Assembly (NCBI GenBank): GCA_014885115.2
Contig: WKLE02003048.1
Span: 1 to 16,554, forward strand
DNA: 16,554 nt
DNA from: Asterionellopsis glacialis
Taxonomy: Eukaryota > Bacillariophyta > Plagiogrammaphyceae > Rhaphoneidales > Asterionellopsidaceae
Reading direction: 5' to 3'
Shown: one piece after another, positions 1 to 8,871 of the stretch
Layout of the letters: each line of letters starts with the position of its first letter
Position numbering within the stretch: the first letter of the stretch is position 1
Program-made: the position numbers and the translations under genes
Notes under the pieces: generated by a model
Database searches by the model: none
What the model was told of the DNA's origin: nothing
Seen by the model: the letters and a program-made list of their open reading frames with translations, nothing else

Positions 1-682
1 TGTCCTGTGCGTCCTGAATGGATTTTTTCATTTCATTTTCGAAAGAATCACCGGAGCTTGCAACTAACAAATGAAACATTCCCGCCCAGTCCTCAACCTG
101 TTCATCATCACGCACGTGTCCCTGCAAAGTATTTTCAACTGTTTTTTTGGGCACACAAAACTGATCTGGAAGTGCATTCCATTGCAGGAACGATCCCAAA
201 CCGGAAGACAAACTCAAAGAAATGGAATGGGTGATTGTTGACAACAATGACGTGGACACGGACACAGCTGGAGCACTTGTTCTTGCCAACAACGGAAAGA
301 ATCAACCGCATTTTAATTTCACACAGGTGCCACTGTTTGACATCCCAAAATCACAGTTGTTTTTCGGGCTTGGGAAATGCGCTTGGGATGCACTACTGTT
401 TTGGAAAGACACGAAACAATTTGAACAACACATTCGTTGTTTTTGTTGAAGAATGGAACAGCCATGTTGCTCAATGGGCAAACGCCAAGACAAATGAACT
501 TTGTCTTTCAAAATTTTGACCCCTTCCGCAGTGACCATATGAACTCCACCAAGATCGCCCCTCAATCCTGGCTGACATCGATTCAAATGAGATCGAATCG
601 CTGCAGTGGTGTCCCCCACCGGAGTGACACATTTGACACAATGAAGACCGGCAGGAGTGACACCAATAACATTGTCCAACAT
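1..682 (-). CDS. Hypothetical Cys/His-rich reading frame, partial at left edge, one in-frame stop
   Basis: Not recognised. Read on the minus strand from an ATG at 680-682, the frame codes about 126 residues, meets TGA at 302-304, then stays open for another 100 codons to the window edge. The first part has two similar modules: C-x2-C followed about 14 residues later by S-H-x3-C (near 570-640), and C-x2-C followed by A-H and a later Cys (near 340-400). This looks like a pair of small zinc-binding modules, but the spacing fits no family I can name with confidence. The part beyond the stop is rich in charged residues and Trp and reads like ordinary protein. The frame also extends upstream of 682 to 913, but there it only translates the tandem repeat at 848-1140. 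Because TA-containing stops are rare in this DNA, openness alone is weak evidence. It could be a decayed gene, a gene with an intron, or chance. Confidence 0.3.
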
Positions 683-847
683 GTTCGTTTTTTTGGTTTC
701 AGACTCTAAAGAAACCTGCAAGACAGCAAGGGGGGATGAGGGTGAAGAAAACCAACACGACAACGACCATGACCAAATCACAGCACACTGAGCAAAAATG
801 CAGCCGACAATCAATTCAGAGACTCTTGTGCACATGCTGCTGCCAAA

Positions 848-1140
848 CCACACACAATGAAACAGCATGCAAAAAATCATACAAAATCCACAGGCAATCA
901 TATGACCTGCCAAAAATCATGCAAGAGCTGCAGACAATCAAATGACATGCTAGAAAAAATGCAAGAAACTGCAGACAATCCAACAACATGCCTGAATGCA
1001 TGTGGGGGGAACTGCAGACAATCAAATTGCATTCCACAGAACGCGCAAGAAACTGTCAAACAAATGTCTTGTATGCCAAATCATGCAAGCAACATCATCA
1101 TGCAACAATCAAATGACACACATGCCATGAAGACAGCAGA
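848..1140. repeat. Degenerate tandem repeat, ~41-bp unit, 6-7 copies
   Basis: Successive units begin near 848, 888, 928, 969, 1012, 1053 and 1093, a period of 39-43 bp. The best-conserved core is CTGCAGACAATCAAATGACA, seen at 928, 969 (with changes) and 1012, followed by a purine-rich GCAAGAAA-like tail. The core matches, in reverse complement, the CATTTGATCGTCTGCAG arm of the dyad units near 3.0 kb and 16.0-16.5 kb, so the array and those units share ancestry. No convincing gene is seen between 683 and 1306, although several frames stay open through the repeat. Confidence 0.75.
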
Positions 1141-1183
1141 AACATGAATGCACAGGACAAAATAAAAAACACAAGCAAAACAA

Positions 1184-1306
1184 TAAATTCCCCCTCAACC
1201 ACCCATAAACAGAGACCTCTAATCGCAGCACGGCAACACAAAAATGAATTCCCCCTGAACCACCCACAAACAGAGACCTCTAATTGCGCAGCACGGCAAC
1301 ACAACA
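1184..1306. repeat. Tandem duplication, ~61-bp unit, 2 copies
   Basis: Two head-to-tail copies with period 61-63 bp: each runs AATTCCCCCT, ACCACCCA, ACAGAGACCTCTAAT, GCAGCACGGCAACACAA. The second copy ends at the ATG at 1307. Differences include TA versus CA (1205 versus 1266 region) and a 2-base insertion. The block may be 5' leader or promoter DNA of the downstream gene; no promoter motif is recognised. Confidence 0.8.
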
Positions 1307-2291
1307 ATGACACTACGGAAGAAGAAGTCACCCCAGAAGAAGTCCAAAGAAGGAGACGTGGTTGAGTCACCGCAGAAAAAGAAGAAAGGAGCAAAAGCCG
1401 ATGTCGACAGAGCTGTGTTGTCATGGGAATTTTTCATCTTGCACCGTCACGTCGATGTTCCTCACTCATGCAAACCGGACAGACGTTTGGCGAGATTTGT
1501 TCATCACAACAAAGGACAGAGAAAAACCCTGCAAGCGATTTGGGAAGACAAACACAAGGCTCCGGATTGGTTAAAATTTTCAATTGGCATTGAGAACAGG
1601 ATGAGGCCTTGCGCGAACCCTCCGAGGAATCACATTGACATTGTTTCGTCGTCTGAAAATGAAAATGAAAAGGACGAGAGATTGCAGAAGATCATCATGT
1701 GGTTAGTTGTTTTCATGTTCGAAAAATGCGAAAAGAATCGTGAGCACAGCAGTGACGGTTTGAAACAATTCCAGGAAGCAAACGGTGGTTTTTGGCAACA
1801 GTGGATGTGCCGGATCAAATCCGGCGAAAAAAAAAATGAATCCATGGATGGGAATCAAAAAGGGTTCTTGCATGTGCTTTTGGGATGAATTGAGACAGAT
1901 TGTCCTCAAACTTGTCAATGTTCATCTCCGCGATCAAGGTGAGAGAAGTGTCGAACTGAGAGAAATGATGTTTCTGACCAAACCATGCTTTTCAGAACAA
2001 CACTTCCTAAAACATCAAGATGCACATGGAAACACAGACTCTGCCGATTTTGCAGGAGCCATGTCGTTGTGCCTGGCTGAAACCACAGTGAATGGCAAAA
2101 GAGGAGGGGTGGAGGTCTTTCCCAGATGCAAATCAGGAGATCAGAAATGTGCGGCGAAAAGCGAAAACATTTGTGAACACAAGAAAGTTATGATTGAATT
2201 AAAACCTCTTGAATGCATCTTCATTCAAGACAAGCTCTGGCACACTTCAGTGTTTCCAGAAGGGGGGACTAACATGATTTTATTAATTTAA
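1307..2291 (+). CDS. Lys-rich protein with 2OG-Fe(II)-oxygenase-like C-terminal domain; frameshift at an A10 tract
   Basis: The first frame runs 1307-1888 and opens with a Lys-rich stretch carrying two S-P-Q-K-K motifs, which could act as a nuclear localisation signal. The second frame (785 nt upstream of its stop at 2291) takes over between 1785 and 1888. An A10 run at 1827-1836 is the likely place: losing one A joins the frames. The C-terminal 90 residues resemble a double-stranded beta-helix oxygenase: H-Q-D near 2015 (candidate metal H-x-D), G-G-V-E-V-F-P near 2107-2127, then L-W-H-T-S near 2238-2252 (candidate distal His). The expected downstream Arg for 2-oxoglutarate is not obvious. 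JBP/TET-like and prolyl-hydroxylase-like enzymes share this general pattern, but assignment is inference from a few motifs. The product contains no Tyr at all. It converges with the minus-strand gene ending at 2379. Confidence 0.4.
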
Positions 2292-2307
2292 TTCATTGAT
2301 GGAATTG

Positions 2308-2434
2308 TTTTTTCACATGGTGCCAACCGAATCATCAACAACATGTTCGTTAAACATGAGATTGTTTGAATAATTTTTTCACATGGTGCCAATCGAATTG
2401 TCATCGACATGTTCATTGAACATGAGATTGTTTG
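2308..2434. repeat. 66-bp tandem duplication, each copy with a CATGTT..AACATG palindrome
   Basis: Copy 1 (2308-2369) and copy 2 (2374-2434) share TTTTTTCACATGGTGCCAA and CATGAGATTGTTTG. Each holds an inverted repeat: CATGTT at 2342-2347 with AACATG at 2353-2358, and CATGTTC at 2408-2414 with GAACATG at 2418-2424 (3-nt loop). It lies at the 3' ends of the two convergent genes and overlaps the last codons of the minus-strand one. A role as 3'-end or protein-binding site is possible but not shown. The copies differ at TA versus TG (2352 versus 2417) and CA versus TG. Confidence 0.8.
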
Positions 2435-2870
2435 GCTCACACTCCCTGCCTCCAAATTCGGGACGGAAATTCACAGTGAGTTGTGAGTCGTCGTCACTTT
2501 GTTCGGTGTCGGCTGTGTTGACAGCTTTTGGCTTGGAAGAGATTGGTGCCTCGTTCTCCTTGCCCTTGTGCTCTGTGCCATTTTTATTGGAATTTTGGGA
2601 GGAAGAATCACCCTTTTTTTTTAGGGATTGTTTTTTAATTTCACAAATGTTGCAATCATCGTGCAAGTTGACAACACCAAAAAAATCAGTGACACGGTGC
2701 TGTTTGCCATTGGAAACCTCCATTGCAACATCAATTTTTTGTTCCAAGATGGTTTCGTCATGAGTCCTCTCCTTCTGTTCTGCCATCCACTCATCAGGAT
2801 TGTGAGGACCAATTTTTTTAGCCCGTCCACGTCGGCCGTTTTTTTTCTTTGCAGCTCCTGTTTTCTTCAT
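2379..2870 (-). CDS. Hypothetical basic, low-complexity protein (~163 aa)
   Basis: Not recognised. The frame opens upstream at 2990, but the first ATG is at 2868-2870, which gives a start of M-K-K-T-G followed by a dense Lys/Arg cluster (K-K-K-N-G-R-R-G-R-A-K-K) that could be a nuclear localisation or DNA/RNA-binding stretch. The middle has two close Cys (C-N-I-C) and the rest is rich in Ser, Lys, Glu, Asp and Asn, suggesting disorder. No Tyr occurs anywhere. The gene is convergent with the oxygenase-like gene. Its upstream DNA (2920-3109) is repeated in inverted orientation at the right edge of the window, so a second copy of this gene may begin just beyond 16554. Family membership and expression are unknown. 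Confidence 0.35.
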   Translation of the reverse strand: MKKTGAAKKKNGRRGRAKKIGPHNPDEWMAEQKERTHDETILEQKIDVAMEVSNGKQHRVTDFFGVVNLHDDCNICEIKKQSLKKKGDSSSQNSNKNGTEHKGKENEAPISSKPKAVNTADTEQSDDDSQLTVNFRPEFGGRECEPNNLMFNEHVDDNSIGTM

Positions 2871-2919
2871 GTTGTTGTTTCTTCTTTGTGTGACGATGAA
2901 TGCAGTTCCAGCGATGAAT

Positions 2920-3109
2920 CTTGATGCATGTTTGTTGACAGGCCTTGACAGGAATGTGGAGGAGGCAGACTGCCATTTGCACTGTGTCACTGTAGAATGC
3001 TACAGTCGATCAAATGGCACACTTTGCAATTAGTTGAGCGCTCAAATGGCAATTCCCATAAACAAATGATCGTCTGTGCCAGTGAGTAGGAGAGCATGTG
3101 CTGCATCCC
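2920..3109 (-). repeat. Left arm of a ~190-bp inverted repeat
   Basis: The reverse complement of this stretch matches 16365-16554 almost end to end, with about 13 mismatches in 190 bp by eye. It spans the region just upstream of the hypothetical gene at 2379-2870 and includes one long-dyad unit. Similarity begins at GGGATGCAGCACATG on the outer side of the dyad and runs to the window edge on the right, so the true repeat may be longer on the right-hand side; on the left the sequence continues into the gene. Confidence 0.9.
3003..3076. repeat. Long-dyad unit (left copy) with a 12-bp perfect central palindrome
   Basis: The outer arms are CAGTCGATCA (3003-3012) and TGATCGTCTG (3067-3076), complementary with one mismatch. 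Inside lies TTGAGCGCTCAA at 3034-3045, a perfect 12-bp palindrome. The same arrangement recurs three times at 16006-16471. It could fold as a large cruciform or bind a dimeric protein; its function is unknown. Confidence 0.75.
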
Positions 3110-3881
3110 TGTGGAATGCTGCCTGCCGAGGGGACACAAACTGTTGTTTTTAAATTCCCTGCAGCCCTGGTAGGGCACACTGTGTGCTGCATCCCTGTGA
3201 AAGGTTGAGCCGACCTTGATCCCTGATGAAGACTTCAGACGTCTTCGTGCAGTAAGGCCAGACCAAGAAATCAGACTAAATTAAGACCTGAAATACAATT
3301 CGAGAACAGGTAAATAAAACATGGTAAGAATGCTAAGTAAGGTGATTAAGGTCTCATGGAGTGATGTGTTTCCAAGTGTTTGGAGAACACGAGGATCGCA
3401 CTTCTCCGTGCTGGGGGGGTGAAAGGGTGCAACCCGCTGACACAGCCCTGATAACATCAAAACCAATGAGAGAGAAGAGTTTTGGAATCAGATCTCGAAT
3501 TTGGTGGGTTCTCTCATCACCCCGACCCCTTGTGCGCTCGACTCCCAGAGTGACATCAACAGGAGTTGTGAGCAAACATGGGTTTGGGTGAGATTGCCAG
3601 AGCATCCATTGCGTCAGGACGCCTTGCACTGAACGTGCAGGAGGCGGAGCAACTTAGGTCTTTTGTGCCGAACGGAAAAGATCTGACAATCAAATGAACT
3701 TCAAACTCCGTTTGATCCCCCCCAACTGAGAATCCACATCACAAACAATTGAAAGCAAATAACAAAAGGAATGCATCCTAGAGAGGTGGCACCGGACCCT
3801 GATTTGAACTGACTCAATCACACAGTTCCTCCTCTCTGGCAAATGCTTCCTGATTGCCTCGTCACTCTTCCTTCTGTCTTC
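3110..3881. other. No gene seen; short hairpins and small repeats only
   Basis: No reading frame here resembles a protein. A GTGCTGCATCCCTGTG motif occurs at about 3097 and 3184 and matches, in reverse complement, the flanks of the right-hand dyad units. Two short hairpins are visible: GCCCT-GGT-AGGGC near 3164-3176, and GAAGAC with GTCTTC near 3228-3246. It lies downstream of the recombinase-like gene and may hold its 3' UTR. Confidence 0.6.
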
Positions 3882-5433
3882 TTACATGCTCCCGGTGCAA
3901 CGAAGAAAAGGCTTGAGTGACTGCTCGCACTGAGCACAGTGGAGTTTCATGGCCATGTTGGGACGCCTCCCTTTCGCTTTTTCAACAGTGGCCCAGCGAT
4001 TCACGATGTCCATGTCCAAACCACTAACTGCTACTTCCGCTGCTCTGGTGTCGGATGCTCGTCTGTAGGTCCGACAGAAACTGCATCTTTCCATTAGCAC
4101 AGATTCGTTCATAATGTCTGCAGGGAACATTTCTCTGTGAGATGCGAACAAATCAAGAAGAACTTCGTGCAAACAACTGTCGATGTCTCGCCCGCCCAAG
4201 ACATGACCTTTGAGATCACAAATGGCCGGCCCATCGGTGAAGCCTTTCTTCTTCTTCCATGTGATGAGCCTTTGCACGGATGCCTTGACGCCAATTCCTG
4301 AGGATGTCATGTGCACACATGGGAGGAGGTGATTTCTTTCTTGGCTTTCTCCCTTCACCTTTCCTTGAAGGGTGATGATTAGGTGGGAACAATCCTCGTT
4401 CCAATGCTGGTTGAGACCGGCTAGATCCAGGAAGAACGCTTCGCCTCCTCTGAGTGAAAGAGTGTGAGCTAGGACGGAATAAGAATGGAACGTTATCCAC
4501 CGATCTAGTTCTCGAACTGACGGGGCACCTTCAATCCTGCTTTCCGTGTTTTCCAGAAGCTTAAGAAGCAGTTCGGTCGACAGACCCTTGTTCGGTCTCC
4601 AGTCTTGGCCCATGCGCACTTTCATTCCGGCCATAAAATGGTAGAACCACATCGACCCACAAGGGTCTGCAGTCAAGCGAGTGCAGGCTCCGTCTGCATC
4701 CCCTAGAGCTAATGTTTCTCTCGTGGCTTGCGATGAAGCTCGCACTTGGTTTGCAAATGCGGTCCTCATCTTGCGGACGGTGTCAAACTCCAAATGTTCC
4801 TGCGCAGTTTTTCCTGGGCGTTTTGAGCAGAGTAGCATGTTGATGGCAGCTTCATATCCACAGTGGTCGAAGCAAGGGAGGGGGCCTTCATGTTTACACG
4901 GGCCTTTCAACCCCACCAGGGCAGACAGCTTAATCGCCAGTGCTAACTTGTCTCTTTGACCTTTCACTGTGCCGGTAGCTCTGCTCCAGAAAGCATCCAG
5001 ATTCATTCTCCTGACATATGCGAGCAAAAGCTGGTCCTGTGGGTTCCTCTTTTCTGGAAAGATTCTCGACGTGAGTTTCCGGAAGATGCAAGTGTCACAT
5101 TCGAAAGGTGCCATGGTGTGATCGCCATTTCGAGCTCTCAAGAAATCATCAGCCGGTCTTTGCTTTTTTCCCCAGCATTTTGTCAGCTGTGGAGCGTCCT
5201 CTGGATCGCTTTCAACTGCGCTTGGACCGGTTTGCACATGGAACCGGACCTCGTCGCTCGAAGAACAGCATTTGCCGCACCACATCGTGCGGCAGGGAGG
5301 GAAGCCGCCCAATGCCCAATAGAAGTTTGCGCAAAAAATTCCTTGTAGCCATGTCCAACTCTTTGAGCACCCTGCGCATCTCCCGGCCCAAGTGGAACAT
5401 CTTTGGTGTTGATCGGAGCTGCCACGGGAAACA
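3882..5433 (-). CDS. Tyrosine-recombinase-like protein with Cys at the presumed nucleophile
   Basis: Tyrosine recombinases cut and rejoin DNA using an R-K-H/x-x-R-Y site, and Crypton- or DIRS-type mobile elements use them to integrate. The N-terminal part is Cys-rich (P-P-C-R-T-M-W-C-G-K-C-C, then G-D-H-T-M-A-P-F-E-C-D-T-C), followed by L-D-A-F-W-S-R, an order I recall from a large protist and fungal repeat family. The first catalytic Arg is probably in L-S-L-R-G-G-E (codon 4449-4451). The second block, R-T-Y-R-R-A-S-D-T-R-A-A followed by N-R-W, is near 4000-4075. At the C-terminus the family motif resembling H/R-Y-A/S-D is here H-C-A-Q, with the Cys codon TGT at 3936-3938. The stop is TAA. 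The frame is open up to 5822, but beyond about 5433 it is only the antisense of copia RT, so the true start is unknown and may be lost or behind an intron. Probably inactive as read. Confidence 0.6.
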
Positions 5434-7154
5434 ACTGAGAAAAGGAAAACAAACACCAAGCATTGCAAGCACGGGATTAGAATTCCCAAGACCGTTAAAG
5501 AGGCAATTTCAACAGACAAAGACAATGGAAACACATTGTGGTGGGATGCGTTGATGAAAGAAATGAAGAATGTCAGGAGTGCATTTGAAGTGCATGAAGG
5601 TGACACCAAGAAACTAGTTGGACACCAGAAGGTCAAGTGCCACATTGTTTGGGATGTCAAACTTGGAGAAAACTTCCGGAGGAAGGCTAGGTTGGTCTCT
5701 GGGGGACACACCACGGAAACTCCATCTTCATTGACTTGTTCATCAGTGGTGTCAAGAGATTCTGTAAGGATCGCCTTAACAGTCGCAGCTCTCAATGATT
5801 TGGACATTTTAGGATGTGACATTCAGAATGCTCACATGTCTGCACCATGTCGGGAGAAAACATGCACAATTGCGGGTCCAGAATTTGGGTCAGAAGACGG
5901 AAAGACTGTGATTGTGACAAAGGCATTGCACGGGCTCAAGAGTTCAGGAGCAGCCTTCCGCTCAATGTTGGCTAATTGCATTCATGACATGGGATTCCGT
6001 CCTACCAAGTCCGACCCTGATGTTTGGATCAAGGCAAGCCAGAAGGCTGACGGTTTTAAATGTTATGAAATGATGCTTTGCTGTGTTGACGATGCAATGA
6101 GCTTTAGTGAATCCCCGATGAAAGCCATTGAAGGCATCAAAGCTGTGTTCAAATTGAAAGGGGACAAGGCTGAGGTGCCAGACATGTGTTTAGGAGGATC
6201 CATTGCCAAAACAAGGACAGCGGATGAAACAGAATGTTGGACCACATCATCAGAGAAACATGTCAAGACAGCAGTGCAAAATGTGGAAGAAAGTTCAGCT
6301 AAGAAAGGACTTGAATTGCCTTCCAAATGTCCAACTCCGTTCACTTCCAACTGCCATCCTAGTGACGATGTGAAAAACGAATTGAATGCTGATGGGCTGA
6401 GATGTTATCAAGAATTAATTGGAGTTCTAAGGTGGGCAGTGGAATTAGGAAGAGTTGACATTTTGTTAGAAGTTGCATTGATGTCTGCACATTTGGCTTC
6501 ACCAAGAGCCGGGCATTTGGAGCAAGTCTGTCACATTTTTGGACATTTAAAGCAGTCACCCAGGAGAAGATTGTTCTTTGATCCAGATTATCCAAGAACA
6601 TCCGAGAGCAGATTTCAAGAATGTGATTGGGAAGATTTTTATCGGGATGCAGAAGAAGAAACACCAAGTGACGCCCATGAAGCAAGGGGACATCCTATCG
6701 AAGTGCACTGTTTCCTGGACGCGAGTCATGCGTTGGACAAGTCAAACAGGAGGTCACAAACTGGGATTTTAACATTCATCAACAAGGCACCGATCATCTT
6801 CTTTTCCAAGAGACAGAATTCAGTTGAAACATCAACTTTTGGATCAGAATTCACTGCAACTGAACAGGCAGTTGAACTTGTCAAGGCATTGAGGTGCAAA
6901 TTGAGAATGTTTGGGGTGCCGATCGAGCAAGTCTGCACTGTGATGACGAGGCGGTGCATAAGAATGTGTCAACACCATCTTCAGTGTTGAACAAGAAAAT
7001 GCATGGGATCTCACATCATTTTTGTAGAGAGGCAGTGGCAGGTGGAATTTGCCGGACAGCAAAGGAAGACACAGTTACAAACCTGAGTGATTCATGCACA
7101 AAGGTGCTGCCCATGGCGAGGAGAGAAGAATTGTTGGACAGATTTGTGTGTTGA
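5413..7154 (+). pseudogene. pol: Ty1/copia pol fragment: reverse transcriptase and RNase H, frameshifted
   Basis: This is the C-terminal half of a copia polyprotein. The frame opens after TGA at 5410; recognisable sequence starts near 5458 (K-H-G-I-R-I-P-K-T-V-K-E-A). RT motifs follow in order: R-K-A-R-L-V near 5685, D-I-Q-N-A-H at 5818, A-L-H-G-L-K-S-S-G-A-A near 5925, and the active site read as C-V-D-D (6082-6093), where the family has Y-V-D-D. RNase H begins at H-C-F-L-D-A-S-H near 6705, with R-R-S-Q-T-G and F-G-S-E-F following. At about 6930-6945 the frame shifts by one base. The rest, with C-D-D-E-A-V-H-K-N and L-L-D-R-F, continues in the next frame to TGA at 7154, which is the normal C-terminus. 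Gag, protease and integrase are absent, so the copy is 5'-truncated. Its 5' end meets the minus-strand recombinase gene head to head. No LTR was identified. Confidence 0.85.
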
Positions 7155-7686
7155 TTTTTTGTGGTCAGGTGTGAGTTTTTACCAGAATGGTTTCTCGCAC
7201 GGTCATATTTTTTTTGTTAATGGTGCGGGTTCATGGGTCGAATTGTCAAATTTGCAATTCATCAAATCGAGGGGACCGAACGAAGTTAGTGGTGTGTCGT
7301 GGCAGCGTGTGTTGGGGTCGGTTATCGGGTGCGACATGCGGCGGTGACCAACGGCGGCAATCACCGCGGCATGCCGTAGTGACATGAGTCACCTTGTGGA
7401 GCTCGGGATCATGCACGCTCGCAATGATGGCTCCATTGGATTGTTGCGTGCAGAAGTGTGCGGTGCGGTGCAGTGGGATGAATCACAGCATCTGCACATG
7501 AACTCAGCACGGTTGTGCGTCGGATTGCTGACGGTGCAGGTTGCACGTGGAATCAGAGGATTTCTAACGGTCTGTGGTGTCGTGCGGGAATCATCACTTG
7601 CAATTAGTAGCAGATAACACGCAGAGCTAACCGGTGGCTCAGGAGGCCTTCGGAGGCCTTCTTTGCAGCTTGGAAAGCTCACTCTT
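7155..7686. other. No gene seen; possible copia 3' end or unrelated spacer
   Basis: The stretch follows the copia stop and precedes the LINE 3' end. It is rich in GTG/GCG and has no recognised protein. It contains a T8 run near 7208-7215, a hairpin GTGAC-ATGA-GTCAC near 7378-7391, CGGTGA with TCACCG near 7342-7366, and a perfect tandem pair GGAGGCCTTC at 7642-7661. An LTR of the copia copy would be expected here, but no second LTR exists in the window for comparison and no clear boundary was found. Confidence 0.5.
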
Positions 7687-7755
7687 TTAGTCAGTTACGG
7701 TGTTACGACGACAACGGTGTTGTTTTAGTTGACTGGTGTAGGAACATTCACACGC

Positions 7756-7924
7756 TCCGAAGGCCATCTCATCATGCATGTCCAACAGTGAACAGCTTAT
7801 GAAGGTCCAAATTGCGGGTGAATTGCCACTGCCTTGACCGGATCCATGGATTGGGAACAGTGCGCTATGACTGCAAGCTTCGTCTGAAACGTTGAAATTT
7901 CTTTTGAGGTGATGTTTTGCTTCT
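7756..7924 (-). repeat. Duplicated RT segment, copy A (misplaced at ORF2 3' end)
   Basis: About 168 bp matching 8703-8871 in the same orientation with about 10 mismatches by eye. It encodes the segment from H-L-K-R-N-F to D-E-M-A-F-G, including RT motif B. It is joined in frame after W-T-Q-F-Q-A-R, with the residues E-A-K shared at the junction. Confidence 0.9.
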
Positions 7925-8702
7925 CGGGCTTGAAACTGTGTCCACAACATCACAATCTTCATAAGTTGGCCAATGATGGAATCTGCTCTCCAATGTTTTA
8001 TTGTTATTAGAATCTGTTGAATGCTTTGTTCATGGTGTGAATGTCTGAAAGACAGCCCGCCGTGTGATGCGGGTCCAAACACTGCTGCTCGAGGGTGGTT
8101 GCAATTAAAGCCACATTTAGAATGGAAGGAACCTGTTGCTTTCTTTTGCATTGCATGCAGTTGGTCAACAGACAAGTGAGAGGCTGGCAGTGGGCAGGTG
8201 CAGCTGGGGAGACATGTTGCAAAGCAGCATGTCCACCAAGCTTCCTTTCGGTTGAGGGGGGCACAATCCACTGTTCTAGCGTGGTCGTCGCTTTTCTCTT
8301 TTGATTCATGTGTTTGAGAAATTTGATTTCCTGATGGTGATTTCCAACATCCTAATGTTTCATGGTCTTCGTAGTTGGATTTTAGTTCTGTCTCCTTGGA
8401 TGATCGCCTGTCATGAGAATGCAAACTTATGGAATTGTGGTCGGGACAGGTCGGTGTTAATGTTGGTTTTCTGGATGAATGGAATTCATAGTGTGTTAGG
8501 TGACACACACATTTATTGAATTCAAGTGCACCACCAGATGTGAATAACAAATCGCTCCAGCATTGAGCGTCATGTTCCATTTTTTTTAGCAGGTCTGAAT
8601 GCGATTCGGATGGAGCTCCTAAACAACATCCAGCACTGTCATCGACAAAACCGACCATGTGCAGCCAAACCTGAACGTCATCATCGAAAGAAGCAAATGT
8701 TC

Positions 8703-8871
8703 CTCCGAAGGCCATCTCATCATGCATGTCGAACAGTGAACAACTTATGAAGGTCCAAATTGTGGGAGAATTTCCACTGCCCTGACCGGATCCATGGATT
8801 GGGAACAGTGCGCTGTGACTGCAAGCTTCGTCTGAAACGTTGAAATTTCTTTTGAGGTGACATTTGGCTTC
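8703..8871 (-). repeat. Duplicated RT segment, copy B (native position in ORF2)
   Basis: This is the original location of the segment within the RT domain: it is preceded by the conserved A-S-C-C-D-R and L-E-E-A-K region and followed by the F-V-D-D active site. Copy A at 7756-7924 is its duplicate. Confidence 0.9.

Noticed and set aside
848..1140. CRISPR-like array, because of regularly spaced repeats.
   Set aside because: The whole 41-bp unit is repeated with no unique spacers, and the context is eukaryotic retroelements.
3361..3629. Small proteins on both strands in the 3.3-3.6 kb spacer.
   Set aside because: Short frames with no family resemblance, overlapping on opposite strands; expected by chance when TA-containing stops are rare.
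5434..5822. N-terminal 130 residues of the minus-strand recombinase frame as real protein.
   Set aside because: They are the exact antisense of conserved copia RT sequence, which has strong motif support on the plus strand.
7155..7686. LTR of the truncated copia.
   Set aside because: No second LTR copy, TG..CA boundaries, polypurine tract or target-site duplication could be identified.
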